NCBI GenBank assembly: GCA_947630515.1
Contig: CANRHY010000010.1
Span: 1-13,566 of the forward strand
Direction: 5' to 3'
Source: an uncultured Bacilli bacterium
Lineage (GTDB): Bacteria > Bacillota_I > Bacilli_A > RF39 > UBA660
Length of the DNA stretch: 13,566 nucleotides
In this document: positions 1-4,993 of the stretch, piece after piece
How positions within the stretch are numbered: the stretch's first letter is position 1
Layout of the letters: every line of letters begins with the position of its first letter
Translations under genes and position numbers: made by a program
Notes under the pieces: generated by a model
Database searches by the model: none
What the model saw: the letters and a program-made list of their open reading frames with translations, nothing else
What the model was told of the DNA's origin: nothing

Positions 1-23
1 TTACCTCTTTTCTTTTACACACT

Positions 24-52
24 AAAAAACACATAGAAAATATTCCTATGTG
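24..52 (-). terminator. Intrinsic terminator of the small minus-strand unit
   Basis: Read on the minus strand, a 7-bp perfect stem (CACATAG at 30-36 with CTATGTG at 46-52) closes a small AT loop and is followed directly by six T residues (A24-A29 on the plus strand). This is the classical Rho-independent layout. It ends the short transcript that starts near 164. Confidence 0.7.
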
Positions 53-60
53 AATACACT

Positions 61-138
61 GAAAAAGATAAGGTTATTCTTTAGTAATAACCCCCCCCAA
101 TTTTTTTATGACTGAAATTGAAAGAGATTATCTTTTTC
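61..138 (-). repeat. Nested inverted repeats forming a multi-branched fold
   Basis: GAAAAAGATAA (61-71) and TTATCTTTTTC (128-138) are perfectly complementary. Inside lie a second hairpin, GGTTATT/AATAACC (72-78 with 86-92), and a third, CAATTT/AAATTG (98-103 with 115-120). In the minus transcript the outer stem traps the start codon region of the 19-codon ORF. These are direct sequence observations; the RNA fold is inferred. Confidence 0.5.
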
Positions 139-140
139 AT
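81..140 (-). CDS. Putative 19-residue microprotein with an in-frame G8 tract
   Basis: Reading MKKIISFNFSHKKIGGGYY, this ORF has an ATG at 140-138 and a TAA at 83-81. The SD AAAAGGAG lies at 155-148, seven bases before the ATG, and a consensus promoter and an intrinsic terminator bracket it. I recognise no family. The run of eight C on the plus strand (91-98) lies in frame, so one base of slippage would change the C-terminus: seven G gives an ending VITKE, and nine G gives a longer hydrophobic ending that stops inside the terminator hairpin. The start region can pair perfectly over 11 bp (128-138 with 61-71), so translation may be masked in the full transcript. It could instead be a leader peptide, or the remnant of a longer gene broken at the homopolymer. 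The expression signals are good; the function is unknown. Confidence 0.45.
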   Translation of the reverse strand: MKKIISFNFSHKKIGGGYY

Positions 141-170
141 ATTGTTTCTCCTTTTATTATTTACAATTAC

Positions 171-199
171 ATTTTATTATTTTTTATTATCATTGTCAA
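171..199 (-). promoter_or_regulatory. Sigma-A-like promoter for the microprotein unit
   Basis: On the minus strand, TTGACA (199-194) is followed by a 17-bp spacer and TAAAAT (176-171). The predicted start is near 164, about nine bases before the SD of the 19-codon ORF. The -35 box is perfect and the spacing ideal, although the region is very AT-rich. Confidence 0.6.
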
Positions 200-312
200 T
201 TATATTTTGTTCTTTTTAGTGATATTTTATACAAAAATTTAAAATTGGTGTGCGAATTTTTAATTTCTGTATATATATTAAAAAATTCCCTAAAATATGG
301 GGAAAATTTATA

Positions 313-341
313 TTGACTTATATATTTTATAGTGTTATAGT
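313..341 (+). promoter_or_regulatory. Sigma-A-like promoter for the toxin-like transcript
   Basis: TTGACT (313-318), a 17-bp spacer and TATAGT (336-341) form a near-consensus promoter. The predicted start at about 348 coincides with the first base of the left inverted repeat, ACTGAG. This coincidence suggests that the repeat is the transcript's 5' end and not the end of a mobile element. An imperfect dyad, TTCCC/GGGGAA (286-304), lies just upstream and could be an operator. Confidence 0.65.
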
Positions 342-415
342 GGTATTACTGAGTTACATAGAAGTAGGCGGACTGGTCCTCTAATCTTTGCAGAAAAGAG
401 AAGGAGGTTGTCCTT

Positions 416-469
416 ATGAGAAGGAGTATAAATTGTCAGATTACGTTTTCTTGGTTATTATCTTGGTAA
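416..469 (+). other. Possible 17-codon leader ORF overlapping the toxin-like ORF
   Basis: The ATG at 416 is preceded by AAGGAGG (401-407) at eight bases, the best ribosome site in this transcript. The frame reads MRRSINCQITFSWLLSW and stops at 467-469. It overlaps the 26-codon ORF (433-513) in another frame, which would allow translational coupling as in the mok/hok pair. The peptide resembles nothing I know, so it is listed as a possible regulatory ORF only. Confidence 0.35.
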
Positions 470-513
470 TAATCAAGAAAATACTCGATGACGACAGCAA
501 CAAAAAGCAATAA
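433..513 (+). CDS. Putative small membrane toxin (type I toxin-antitoxin, Fst/holin-like)
   Basis: The ORF has 26 residues, starts at TTG 433 and ends at TAA 511. Its SD AAGGAG (421-426) is six bases upstream. No ATG is in frame, so the start rests on that SD. The product begins MSDY, continues with a hydrophobic stretch FLVIILVII (residues 6-14) long enough for only a short membrane helix, then KKILDDDSNKKQ. A short hydrophobic segment with an acidic and lysine-rich tail is the layout of small Bacillota type I toxins, and the LDDDSNKK tail resembles the acidic tail of Fst from the pAD1 par locus. Such peptides act at the cytoplasmic membrane and are silenced by an antisense RNA. The supporting context is a consensus promoter, SD-masking hairpins, a bidirectional terminator and 5'/3' pairing. 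The hydrophobic codons coincide with a 15-bp RNA hairpin, so the coding reading could be fortuitous. Confidence 0.5.
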   Translation: MSDYVFLVIILVIIKKILDDDSNKKQ

Positions 514-567
514 GGGCTTTTACTCGGGGGTCTTTGGCTGTTACACCTTACCTGAAGTCGTGACGGT

Positions 568-688
568 GAAGAAAAAAGAACGCCTTTTCCACACTAAACA
601 ACGGCGTTCTTTTTTCAGTAAAACTGGACTAAGTTCGCCTACATAAACCTAGGTGACTCAGTTTTTTATTTGAAGAATAAATCTTCTA
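568..688 (-). ncRNA. Candidate antisense (antitoxin) RNA
   Basis: A promoter-like pair at 695-723 could start a minus-strand RNA near 688 that runs into the bidirectional terminator, overlapping the 3' part of the toxin-like mRNA. This is the convergent geometry of the par/Fst and txpA/RatA families. Unlike par, the end repeats here are inverted and not direct, so the two 5' ends would carry the same sense rather than complementary sequence. Entirely inferred; it may not be transcribed. Confidence 0.3.
572..615. terminator. Bidirectional intrinsic terminator
   Basis: AAAAAAGAACGCC (572-584) and GGCGTTCTTTTTT (603-615) form a perfect 13-bp stem with an 18-base loop. The A/T runs at the stem base give a U-tract on either strand. 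On the plus strand it ends the toxin-like mRNA. On the minus strand it would stop read-through from divIB and any antisense RNA starting near 688. The loop contains CACACTAAA, also found at 18-26. Confidence 0.8.
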
Positions 689-694
689 TATATA

Positions 695-723
695 ATTTTA
701 CCATAATATATGTTTTTATACAA
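695..723 (-). promoter_or_regulatory. Possible promoter for the antisense RNA
   Basis: On the minus strand TTGTAT (723-718), a 17-bp spacer and TAAAAT (700-695). It begins six bases past the divIB stop codon. The match is moderate and sits in AT-rich sequence. Confidence 0.35.
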
Positions 724-728
724 CTCAT

Positions 729-1409
729 TTATTCTTTTATTTCAAAGTAATTTCCACTATCTAGGTATAATATACCTTTGTGTGTGCCTAGTTGTTTTTT
801 TATTTCATTATATTTATTTAGTTCTTTTGTTTTACTTAGTGTTATATAAACTATGTTTTCGTCTTTCATATATAACAAAAATCTATCAGGGTCATATGTA
901 GTTGGTGTGTATTCTATTTCACTTATTTTACTTAGTATTTCATCACTTAAGTTTGAGAATTTTTCTATCATTTTATTTAGTTCATTATCTTCAACATAGT
1001 TTATTAATACTGGTATACTTTCTATATTTAGATTTTGTTTTCTTTTTTTAGAAGCAAGTACATATTCATTAGAGCTTCTTAGTAAAAATAATACTTTTTC
1101 TTCTTCTACATTTATTTCTAAGACAAAACCCCATTTCTTTTTTACTTTTACATTATTAACTAAATCTAATTTTTTTATTTTGTTTTCTATTATTTTACTA
1201 CTTGTAGTTAGGTATGATGGATAGTTTTCTATACCCGCGGCTTCTATTATTTCGTCATCACTTATTTTATTAGTTCCTAATACTTTTATATGTTTTATTG
1301 GTTCTTTAGATAATAAATATATTAAAGATATTATTATAATTAAAAAAAGTAAAAACTTGAAAAATTTTTTAAAACTAAATTTTCTTCTTTTTACTTTTTT
1401 TGTTTTCAT
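729..1409 (-). CDS. divIB: Cell division protein DivIB/FtsQ
   Basis: This 226-residue bitopic membrane protein belongs to the FtsQ/DivIB-FtsL-FtsB divisome subcomplex. A Lys/Arg-rich cytoplasmic tail (1-16) precedes one membrane helix (about 17-34). Then comes a POTRA domain opening with IKHIKVLGTNKISDDEII, as in the family, and a beta domain ending in GILYLDSGNYFEIKE. The length is short for DivIB but complete. The SD AGGTGAT lies five bases before the ATG. It is the last gene of the minus-strand cell-wall operon and starts 32 bases after murG stops, as in many Bacillota dcw clusters (murG-divIB). Neither ftsA nor ftsZ follows; the region downstream holds the toxin-like locus, whose bidirectional hairpin at 572-615 probably ends the operon. 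Confidence 0.9.
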   Translation of the reverse strand: MKTKKVKRRKFSFKKFFKFLLFLIIIISLIYLLSKEPIKHIKVLGTNKISDDEIIEAAGIENYPSYLTTSSKIIENKIKKLDLVNNVKVKKKWGFVLEINVEEEKVLFLLRSSNEYVLASKKRKQNLNIESIPVLINYVEDNELNKMIEKFSNLSDEILSKISEIEYTPTTYDPDRFLLYMKDENIVYITLSKTKELNKYNEIKKQLGTHKGILYLDSGNYFEIKE

Positions 1410-1441
1410 TATCTATCACCTATTATATTAAAATTATATAT

Positions 1442-2491
1442 CTATTTTTTAATTTCTTCAACTATTATTTCTGCTCCTAGTGGTTTTGTGGTATTTTTTA
1501 GGGCATTTTTCATTTCTTTTGTTTTTGTAAATGCTTCTTCTATTTTTTGTTTTAGGTTTTCTGTTGTTAAGTCTTTTTGTTCTAACATTATGCTTAGGCC
1601 TTTATCTGATAAGTCTTTAGCATTATAGTATTGGTGATTATTTGCAACATATGGAGATGGTATTAGTATAGATGGAGTATTAGTTGCAAGTATTTCACTT
1701 ATAGTAGAAGCACCCGCTCTTGATATTATTAAGTCACTACTTTTCATTATTCCACTTAAGTCTTTATAGAATGGTAATATTTTTACGTAATCTTCTACTT
1801 TTAGGTTTTTAAATTCTTCATAACTAGAGTTTCCTGTTATAAAAAGTATTTCTTTATCTTTACTTTTAAATGTTTCTAAGTATTCTTTTAGTTTTTCATT
1901 TACTACAGTACTACCAAGGCTACCCATTACTATTAGTATTAGTTTTTTGTTTTTATCAAAACCTAATTTTGTTTTGTCATGTGCTTTTATGTTTATTGCT
2001 TTTTCTCCACATGGGTTACCAGAATATACTACTTTGTTATTAAAATAATTTTTACTTTCTTCAAATGATATAAATGTTGTGTCTACTATTTTGGATAGTA
2101 TTTTGTTTGTTTTTCCTGGTATTTTGTTTTGTTCATGAATAGCGGTTTTTATTTTTAGTTTATGTGCAGCTAGCATTACTGGGAAAGTTACGTAACCGCC
2201 AAAACCTAATACATAATCTGGTTTAAATTCTTTCATTACTTTTATGCATTTTTTGTATGAAGATATTATGCATTTTATATCTTTTATGTCTTTTATTATA
2301 TTTTTAGTTAAGCCATACATTTCAAGCCCTACATATTTTATTCCTAATTCAGGTACTAATGTACTTTCCATTCTATCAATTGTACCAATATATATAAATT
2401 CATTATTTTTATCTTCTTTTAGTTTTTCTATTACACTTAAGGCAGGATATATGTGTCCTCCTGTACCTCCTGCGGTTACTATTACTTTCAT
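1442..2491 (-). CDS. murG: MurG, lipid II-forming GlcNAc transferase
   Basis: MurG transfers GlcNAc from UDP-GlcNAc to lipid I on the inner face of the membrane, making lipid II. The 349 residues are the usual length. The visible GT-B family motifs are the N-terminal glycine loop GGTGGH (8-13), HEQN (119-122) in the acceptor half, the second glycine loop GSLGS (190-194, where many members have GGSQG), SRAGAST with the following Ser-Glu (257-266), which binds the nucleotide sugar, and HQYYNA (286-291). The SD AAGGAG is close to the ATG and overlaps the stop codon of the preceding mTERF-like gene, 12 bases upstream, so the two are co-transcribed. Function is confidently assigned from motifs and from neighbours ftsW, mraY and divIB. 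Confidence 0.97.
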   Translation of the reverse strand: MKVIVTAGGTGGHIYPALSVIEKLKEDKNNEFIYIGTIDRMESTLVPELGIKYVGLEMYGLTKNIIKDIKDIKCIISSYKKCIKVMKEFKPDYVLGFGGYVTFPVMLAAHKLKIKTAIHEQNKIPGKTNKILSKIVDTTFISFEESKNYFNNKVVYSGNPCGEKAINIKAHDKTKLGFDKNKKLILIVMGSLGSTVVNEKLKEYLETFKSKDKEILFITGNSSYEEFKNLKVEDYVKILPFYKDLSGIMKSSDLIISRAGASTISEILATNTPSILIPSPYVANNHQYYNAKDLSDKGLSIMLEQKDLTTENLKQKIEEAFTKTKEMKNALKNTTKPLGAEIIVEEIKK

Positions 2492-2503
2492 AAACTCTCC
2501 TTT

Positions 2504-2806
2504 CTAATCTATGCAATATGGGTCTATTTCAATAAGTTCAAGTATGTCTTTTATATTATTTCCTTTTTTCTTTTCACTTTCTATAAAGTTATATATTTCA
2601 AATGAATCTTTATTTAGTATAAATGGATTTCTTTCTATTAAATCAGCTATATCTTTTATACCTATAGCACTAAGAGATTTAAGTAAATCTAATATATCTT
2701 TTTTATCTCTTTTTATATAGTGTTTGTTTTCTTTTAGTATTTCTTTTATTTGTTCTTCACTTAGGGATAGCATTCTAAGTATTTCTATATTATAAACCTT
2801 TTCCAT
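2504..2806 (-). CDS. Small mTERF-like helical repeat protein (third frame)
   Basis: This 100-residue protein is all helical and rich in Lys, Glu, Ile and Leu. It carries the pattern LLKSLSAIGIKDIADLIERNP (about residues 41-61) followed by a second helical unit ending in IDPY. The spacing of helix, I-G-[IF] turn, helix and proline resembles the mTERF repeat of the two frames upstream. The ATG lies inside the end of the preceding gene, with a 17-base overlap. AGGAG nine bases before it makes translational coupling likely. It could be a separate subunit, or the C-terminal piece of an ancestral longer protein; I see no slippery site in this overlap. murG follows immediately. No enzyme motif is visible, and nucleic-acid binding is inferred from the family only. 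Confidence 0.6.
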   Translation of the reverse strand: MEKVYNIEILRMLSLSEEQIKEILKENKHYIKRDKKDILDLLKSLSAIGIKDIADLIERNPFILNKDSFEIYNFIESEKKKGNNIKDILELIEIDPYCID

Positions 2807-3431
2807 CAGTAAGTTCTCCTTCTATATATGGGTATGCTTCTAGTAATTCTTCTTTTGTTATTTTAAATGTGCTTCTAAATCTTTCGTTACCACAGAAAAG
2901 TGTTCTATAGTTACTATTATTTAGTTCGTAGTTTATGCTTTTTAAATATTCTATTCTTGAATAAAGAAGTTCAGTACTTATCATTATGTCTTTAGGGTTA
3001 TTAAGTACTAATTTTAGGAAGCCTACCCTTTTTATTAGGTTAAGTCTTCTGTTTATTTTTGTGTTAGATAAATTTAGTATTTGTGGAAAACTTTGGATTA
3101 TTTTTTTTATTTCTTCTTTAGTGTAATCAAACGATAAAAAGTTATTGTAACTAGAAGATATATCTTCTATACTTAGTGAAAATATATTAGGGCTTTTTGT
3201 AAATACGTCTATAGTTTCTTCTTTTGTTAGGTTATAGATTTTAGATAACTCGTTTAGTTTATCTTTATAGGTGCTTTTATCATAGCCTAGTATTCTTGTG
3301 CTTTTTATAAGTATTCTACTTATATCTTTATCTTTAAAACCTAATTGTTTTAACTCATCTGTTTTGTCTTTTATAAGGCTCGTTGATAAACCAAATATAT
3401 TTGGGTATTCTTTTAGTATTTTTCTTGTCAT
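2790..3431 (-). CDS. mTERF-like helical repeat protein (second frame)
   Basis: The frame has 213 residues from the first ATG. At least five units of about 34-38 residues follow one pattern: two short helices, a conserved LGF or similar turn, and a Pro at the end of the next helix. Examples are LKEYPNIFGLS, LKQLGFKDKDISRILIK, FTKSPNIFSLS and IQSFPQILNLS. This matches the mTERF fold, known mainly from mitochondrial and plastid proteins that bind nucleic acid. No SD precedes the ATG. The frame is open further upstream to a stop at 3492-3494, and the residues encoded there (NFIDSIFLDKD) continue the repeat begun in the first frame. I therefore think this is the second half of a frameshifted protein of about 335 residues. 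The alternatives are a disrupted gene or independent initiation. Confidence 0.7.
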   Translation of the reverse strand: MTRKILKEYPNIFGLSTSLIKDKTDELKQLGFKDKDISRILIKSTRILGYDKSTYKDKLNELSKIYNLTKEETIDVFTKSPNIFSLSIEDISSSYNNFLSFDYTKEEIKKIIQSFPQILNLSNTKINRRLNLIKRVGFLKLVLNNPKDIMISTELLYSRIEYLKSINYELNNSNYRTLFCGNERFRSTFKITKEELLEAYPYIEGELTDGKGL

Positions 3432-3454
3432 ATCTTTATCTAGAAAAATTGAGT

Positions 3455-3796
3455 CTATAAAGTTAAATTTGTTTCTATATCTTCTTTTGTTCTACTTAGT
3501 ACCCTACTATATTTTGTTATTATTCTTTTTATTTCGTCATTAGTAAATCCTAGAGTTTGTAAAGTGGATATTTTGTTATTTAATTTATCAGATGTGTACA
3601 ATAGTATACTTGGGTGAGAAAGTACTTCTTTTTTTATTTTAGTTTCACTCATGTATTCTTTTAGAAATGCAACACTACTTTTTGCTATTTCTACTTTTCT
3701 TTCATCATCTATTCTTGGTAAGTCTCCTATGAATGCATTCATTATTTTGTTTATTTCTTTGTTAGTAAATCCTAAACTTATTAAATATTCTTCCAT
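3455..3796 (-). CDS. mTERF-like helical repeat protein (first frame)
   Basis: The frame has 113 residues from the ATG at 3796. A GTG nine bases further upstream is also in frame, but AGGTG is placed six bases before the ATG and overlaps that GTG, so I prefer the ATG. The repeat pattern is clear: LISLGFTNKEINKIMN near the start, VLSHPSILLYTSDKL, and LQTLGFTNDEIKRIITKYSRVLSRT near the end. The frame stops in mid-repeat (NLTL), just after the heptamer A AAU UUA at 3470-3464. A -1 shift there joins it to the second frame with the repeat register kept. It follows ftsW by 74 bases and precedes murG in the same operon. Cytoplasmic, with no signal peptide. mTERF-like is my reading of the repeat; a role in RNA or DNA binding near cell-wall genes is inference. 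Confidence 0.7.
   Translation of the reverse strand: MEEYLISLGFTNKEINKIMNAFIGDLPRIDDERKVEIAKSSVAFLKEYMSETKIKKEVLSHPSILLYTSDKLNNKISTLQTLGFTNDEIKRIITKYSRVLSRTKEDIETNLTL
3464..3470 (-). promoter_or_regulatory. Candidate -1 programmed frameshift site A AAU UUA
   Basis: In the phase of the first mTERF-like frame the codons read ACA AAT TTA ACT TTA TAG, which gives the canonical X XXY YYZ heptamer A AAT TTA, the type used in Rous sarcoma virus gag-pol. A -1 slip enters the second frame two codons before the first frame stops. Just downstream an imperfect AT-rich stem can form (CTTTAT, AGA with TCT, AG bulge, ATAAAG, about 3436-3462). It starts closer than the usual 5-9 bases, so the stimulatory element is weak or absent. 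Confidence 0.4.
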
Positions 3797-3870
3797 TTTT
3801 TTCACCTGTAAGTCTAGTATATCATATTTTTTGTGTTAAGTGTTTTATTTATGTAAAGTTATGTGTAAAG

Positions 3871-4947
3871 TTACTTCTGACTTCCAATATTCAGTATTAT
3901 ACCTATTTCTATCATACTTACAAGTAAGCTAGTCCCTCCGTAGCTTATGAATGGAAGTGTTACTCCAGTTACTGGGATTAGACCTGTTACTACTGCTAGG
4001 TTTAAAAGTGTTTGAAATATTAGCATGAAAGATAAGCCAAAAGAGAGGTATTTTCCAAATAAGTCTTCTTTATCTATAGATATTTTTACTACCCTATAGA
4101 ATATTGTTATGAAAAGAAATGATACTATAAGTACACCAAGAAAACCAAATTCTTCACTTATTATTGAAAATATGAAGTCTGTTTGAGGTTCTGGTAAGTA
4201 GAAGTGTTTTTGTCTTGAACTTGTAAAACCAAATCCTAGTAGTCCTCCTGGACCTATTGCATAAAGGGATTGTATTATTTGAAATCCACTACCTAAGGGG
4301 TCAGACCATGGGTTTAGAAATGAGGTTATTCTTTTTAGTCTATATGGGGCGATTATGACAAGTAATACTATTCCAATTAGACCAAGTATGCCTAGTTTTA
4401 TGAATATTGTAAAGTTAGTTCCAGTTATGAATATTAGTACTAATAGAGAAAGCACGATTACCATGCCTGTTCCAAAGTCAGGTTCTAGCATTATTAGGAA
4501 AAACGAAAACATTATTACTAAGAGTATTGGTAATATAAAGTTTAATGTCATTTTTTTGTCTTTATCGTTTTTTTCTAAGTATTTTGATACAAATATTACT
4601 AAGGCAATTTTACTTAATTCGCTAGGTTGTACGCCAAGAGAGCCTATTCCAAACCAACTACGAGAGCCATTTCTTACTATACCAAGTCCTGGAATTAGTA
4701 CTAATATTAAGAGTATTACCCCTAAGAGTAATATGATACTTGCATGTTTTTTATAAAGTTTGTAGTCTATTTTACTTACTACGTGCATTAAAATTATACC
4801 TATTACTAAAAATATGCCTTGGTTTATTACAAATTTATAAGGGTTATTATATTTAAAATCAGCCCATATGTAAGAAGAACTATATATCATAAGTAGTCCA
4901 AAGAGAGATAGTATTATTACTGTTATTTTTAGTATTTTATCTTTCAT
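3871..4947 (-). CDS. ftsW: FtsW, SEDS lipid II polymerase
   Basis: FtsW is the septal peptidoglycan glycosyltransferase that works with a class B PBP at the divisome. The protein has 358 residues with about ten membrane helices. The start MKDKILKITVIILSLFGLLM and the following MIYSSSYIWA are typical of the family. The signature region around GPGGLLGFGFTSSRQKHFYLPEPQTDFIFSIISEEFGFLG (about residues 233-272) and the final GVTLPFISYGGTSLLVSM are well conserved. It follows mraY by 29 bases, and the usual murD between them is absent. No SD precedes the ATG, and the upstream in-frame codon is a stop, so initiation is unusual. A hairpin with a T-tract sits across the mraY stop, and TATACT ends six bases before the ATG, compatible with a leaderless start. 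Confidence 0.95.
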   Translation of the reverse strand: MKDKILKITVIILSLFGLLMIYSSSYIWADFKYNNPYKFVINQGIFLVIGIILMHVVSKIDYKLYKKHASIILLLGVILLILVLIPGLGIVRNGSRSWFGIGSLGVQPSELSKIALVIFVSKYLEKNDKDKKMTLNFILPILLVIMFSFFLIMLEPDFGTGMVIVLSLLVLIFITGTNFTIFIKLGILGLIGIVLLVIIAPYRLKRITSFLNPWSDPLGSGFQIIQSLYAIGPGGLLGFGFTSSRQKHFYLPEPQTDFIFSIISEEFGFLGVLIVSFLFITIFYRVVKISIDKEDLFGKYLSFGLSFMLIFQTLLNLAVVTGLIPVTGVTLPFISYGGTSLLVSMIEIGIILNIGSQK

Positions 4948-4961
4948 ATTTTAAGTATATG

Positions 4962-4993
4962 AAAAATGGTGTTTAGTTATAACCAAACACCAT
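4962..4993 (-). terminator. Hairpin with U-tract between mraY and ftsW
   Basis: On the minus strand ATGGTGTTT (4993-4985) and AAACACCAT (4974-4966) form a perfect 9-bp stem with a 10-base loop, followed by a T run (4966-4962). The mraY stop codon lies in the loop, so a ribosome finishing mraY would cover the stem. It may therefore act as a translation-sensitive attenuator and not as a full terminator. Confidence 0.55.

Larger units (their letters stand above)
348..667 (+). ncRNA. Highly structured toxin-like mRNA with pairing 5' and 3' ends
   Basis: The transcript predicted from the promoter at 313-341 has ends that fold back on each other. ACTGAGTTAC (348-357) pairs with GTGACTCAGT (652-661), GTAGGCGGACT (365-375) with AGTTCGCCTAC (631-641, with one extra junction base), and GGTCC (376-380) with GGACT (627-631). 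Several pairs are G-U. A run of six T follows the 3' arm at 661-666. Internal structure includes a 15-bp hairpin at 446-481 and the terminator hairpin at 572-615. I looked for hallmarks of tmRNA, RNase P RNA, SRP RNA and T-boxes and saw none. Type I toxin mRNAs are known for such end-to-end folding that keeps them translationally silent. Type I toxin mRNA is my preferred reading; the alternative is an unknown structured RNA. Confidence 0.5.

Noticed and set aside
348-661. MITE or other insertion with terminal inverted repeats
   Set aside because: No clear target-site duplication flanks the repeats, and a promoter start and a T-run coincide with their outer ends, which fits an RNA better.
348-667. 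Known structured RNA (tmRNA, RNase P RNA, 6S, SRP RNA) or T-box
   Set aside because: None of the conserved cores I know (for example GAGGAAAGUCC of RNase P, GGAAGGAAGCAGC-like SRP apex, GGUGG of a T-box) is present, and length and internal layout do not fit.
3797-3805. GTG start of the first mTERF-like frame
   Set aside because: The GTG overlaps the AGGTG that serves as SD for the ATG at 3796; no SD lies at the proper distance before the GTG.
4355-4756. 133-codon plus-strand frame inside ftsW
   Set aside because: Antisense to conserved FtsW coding sequence, with no ribosome site or recognisable product.
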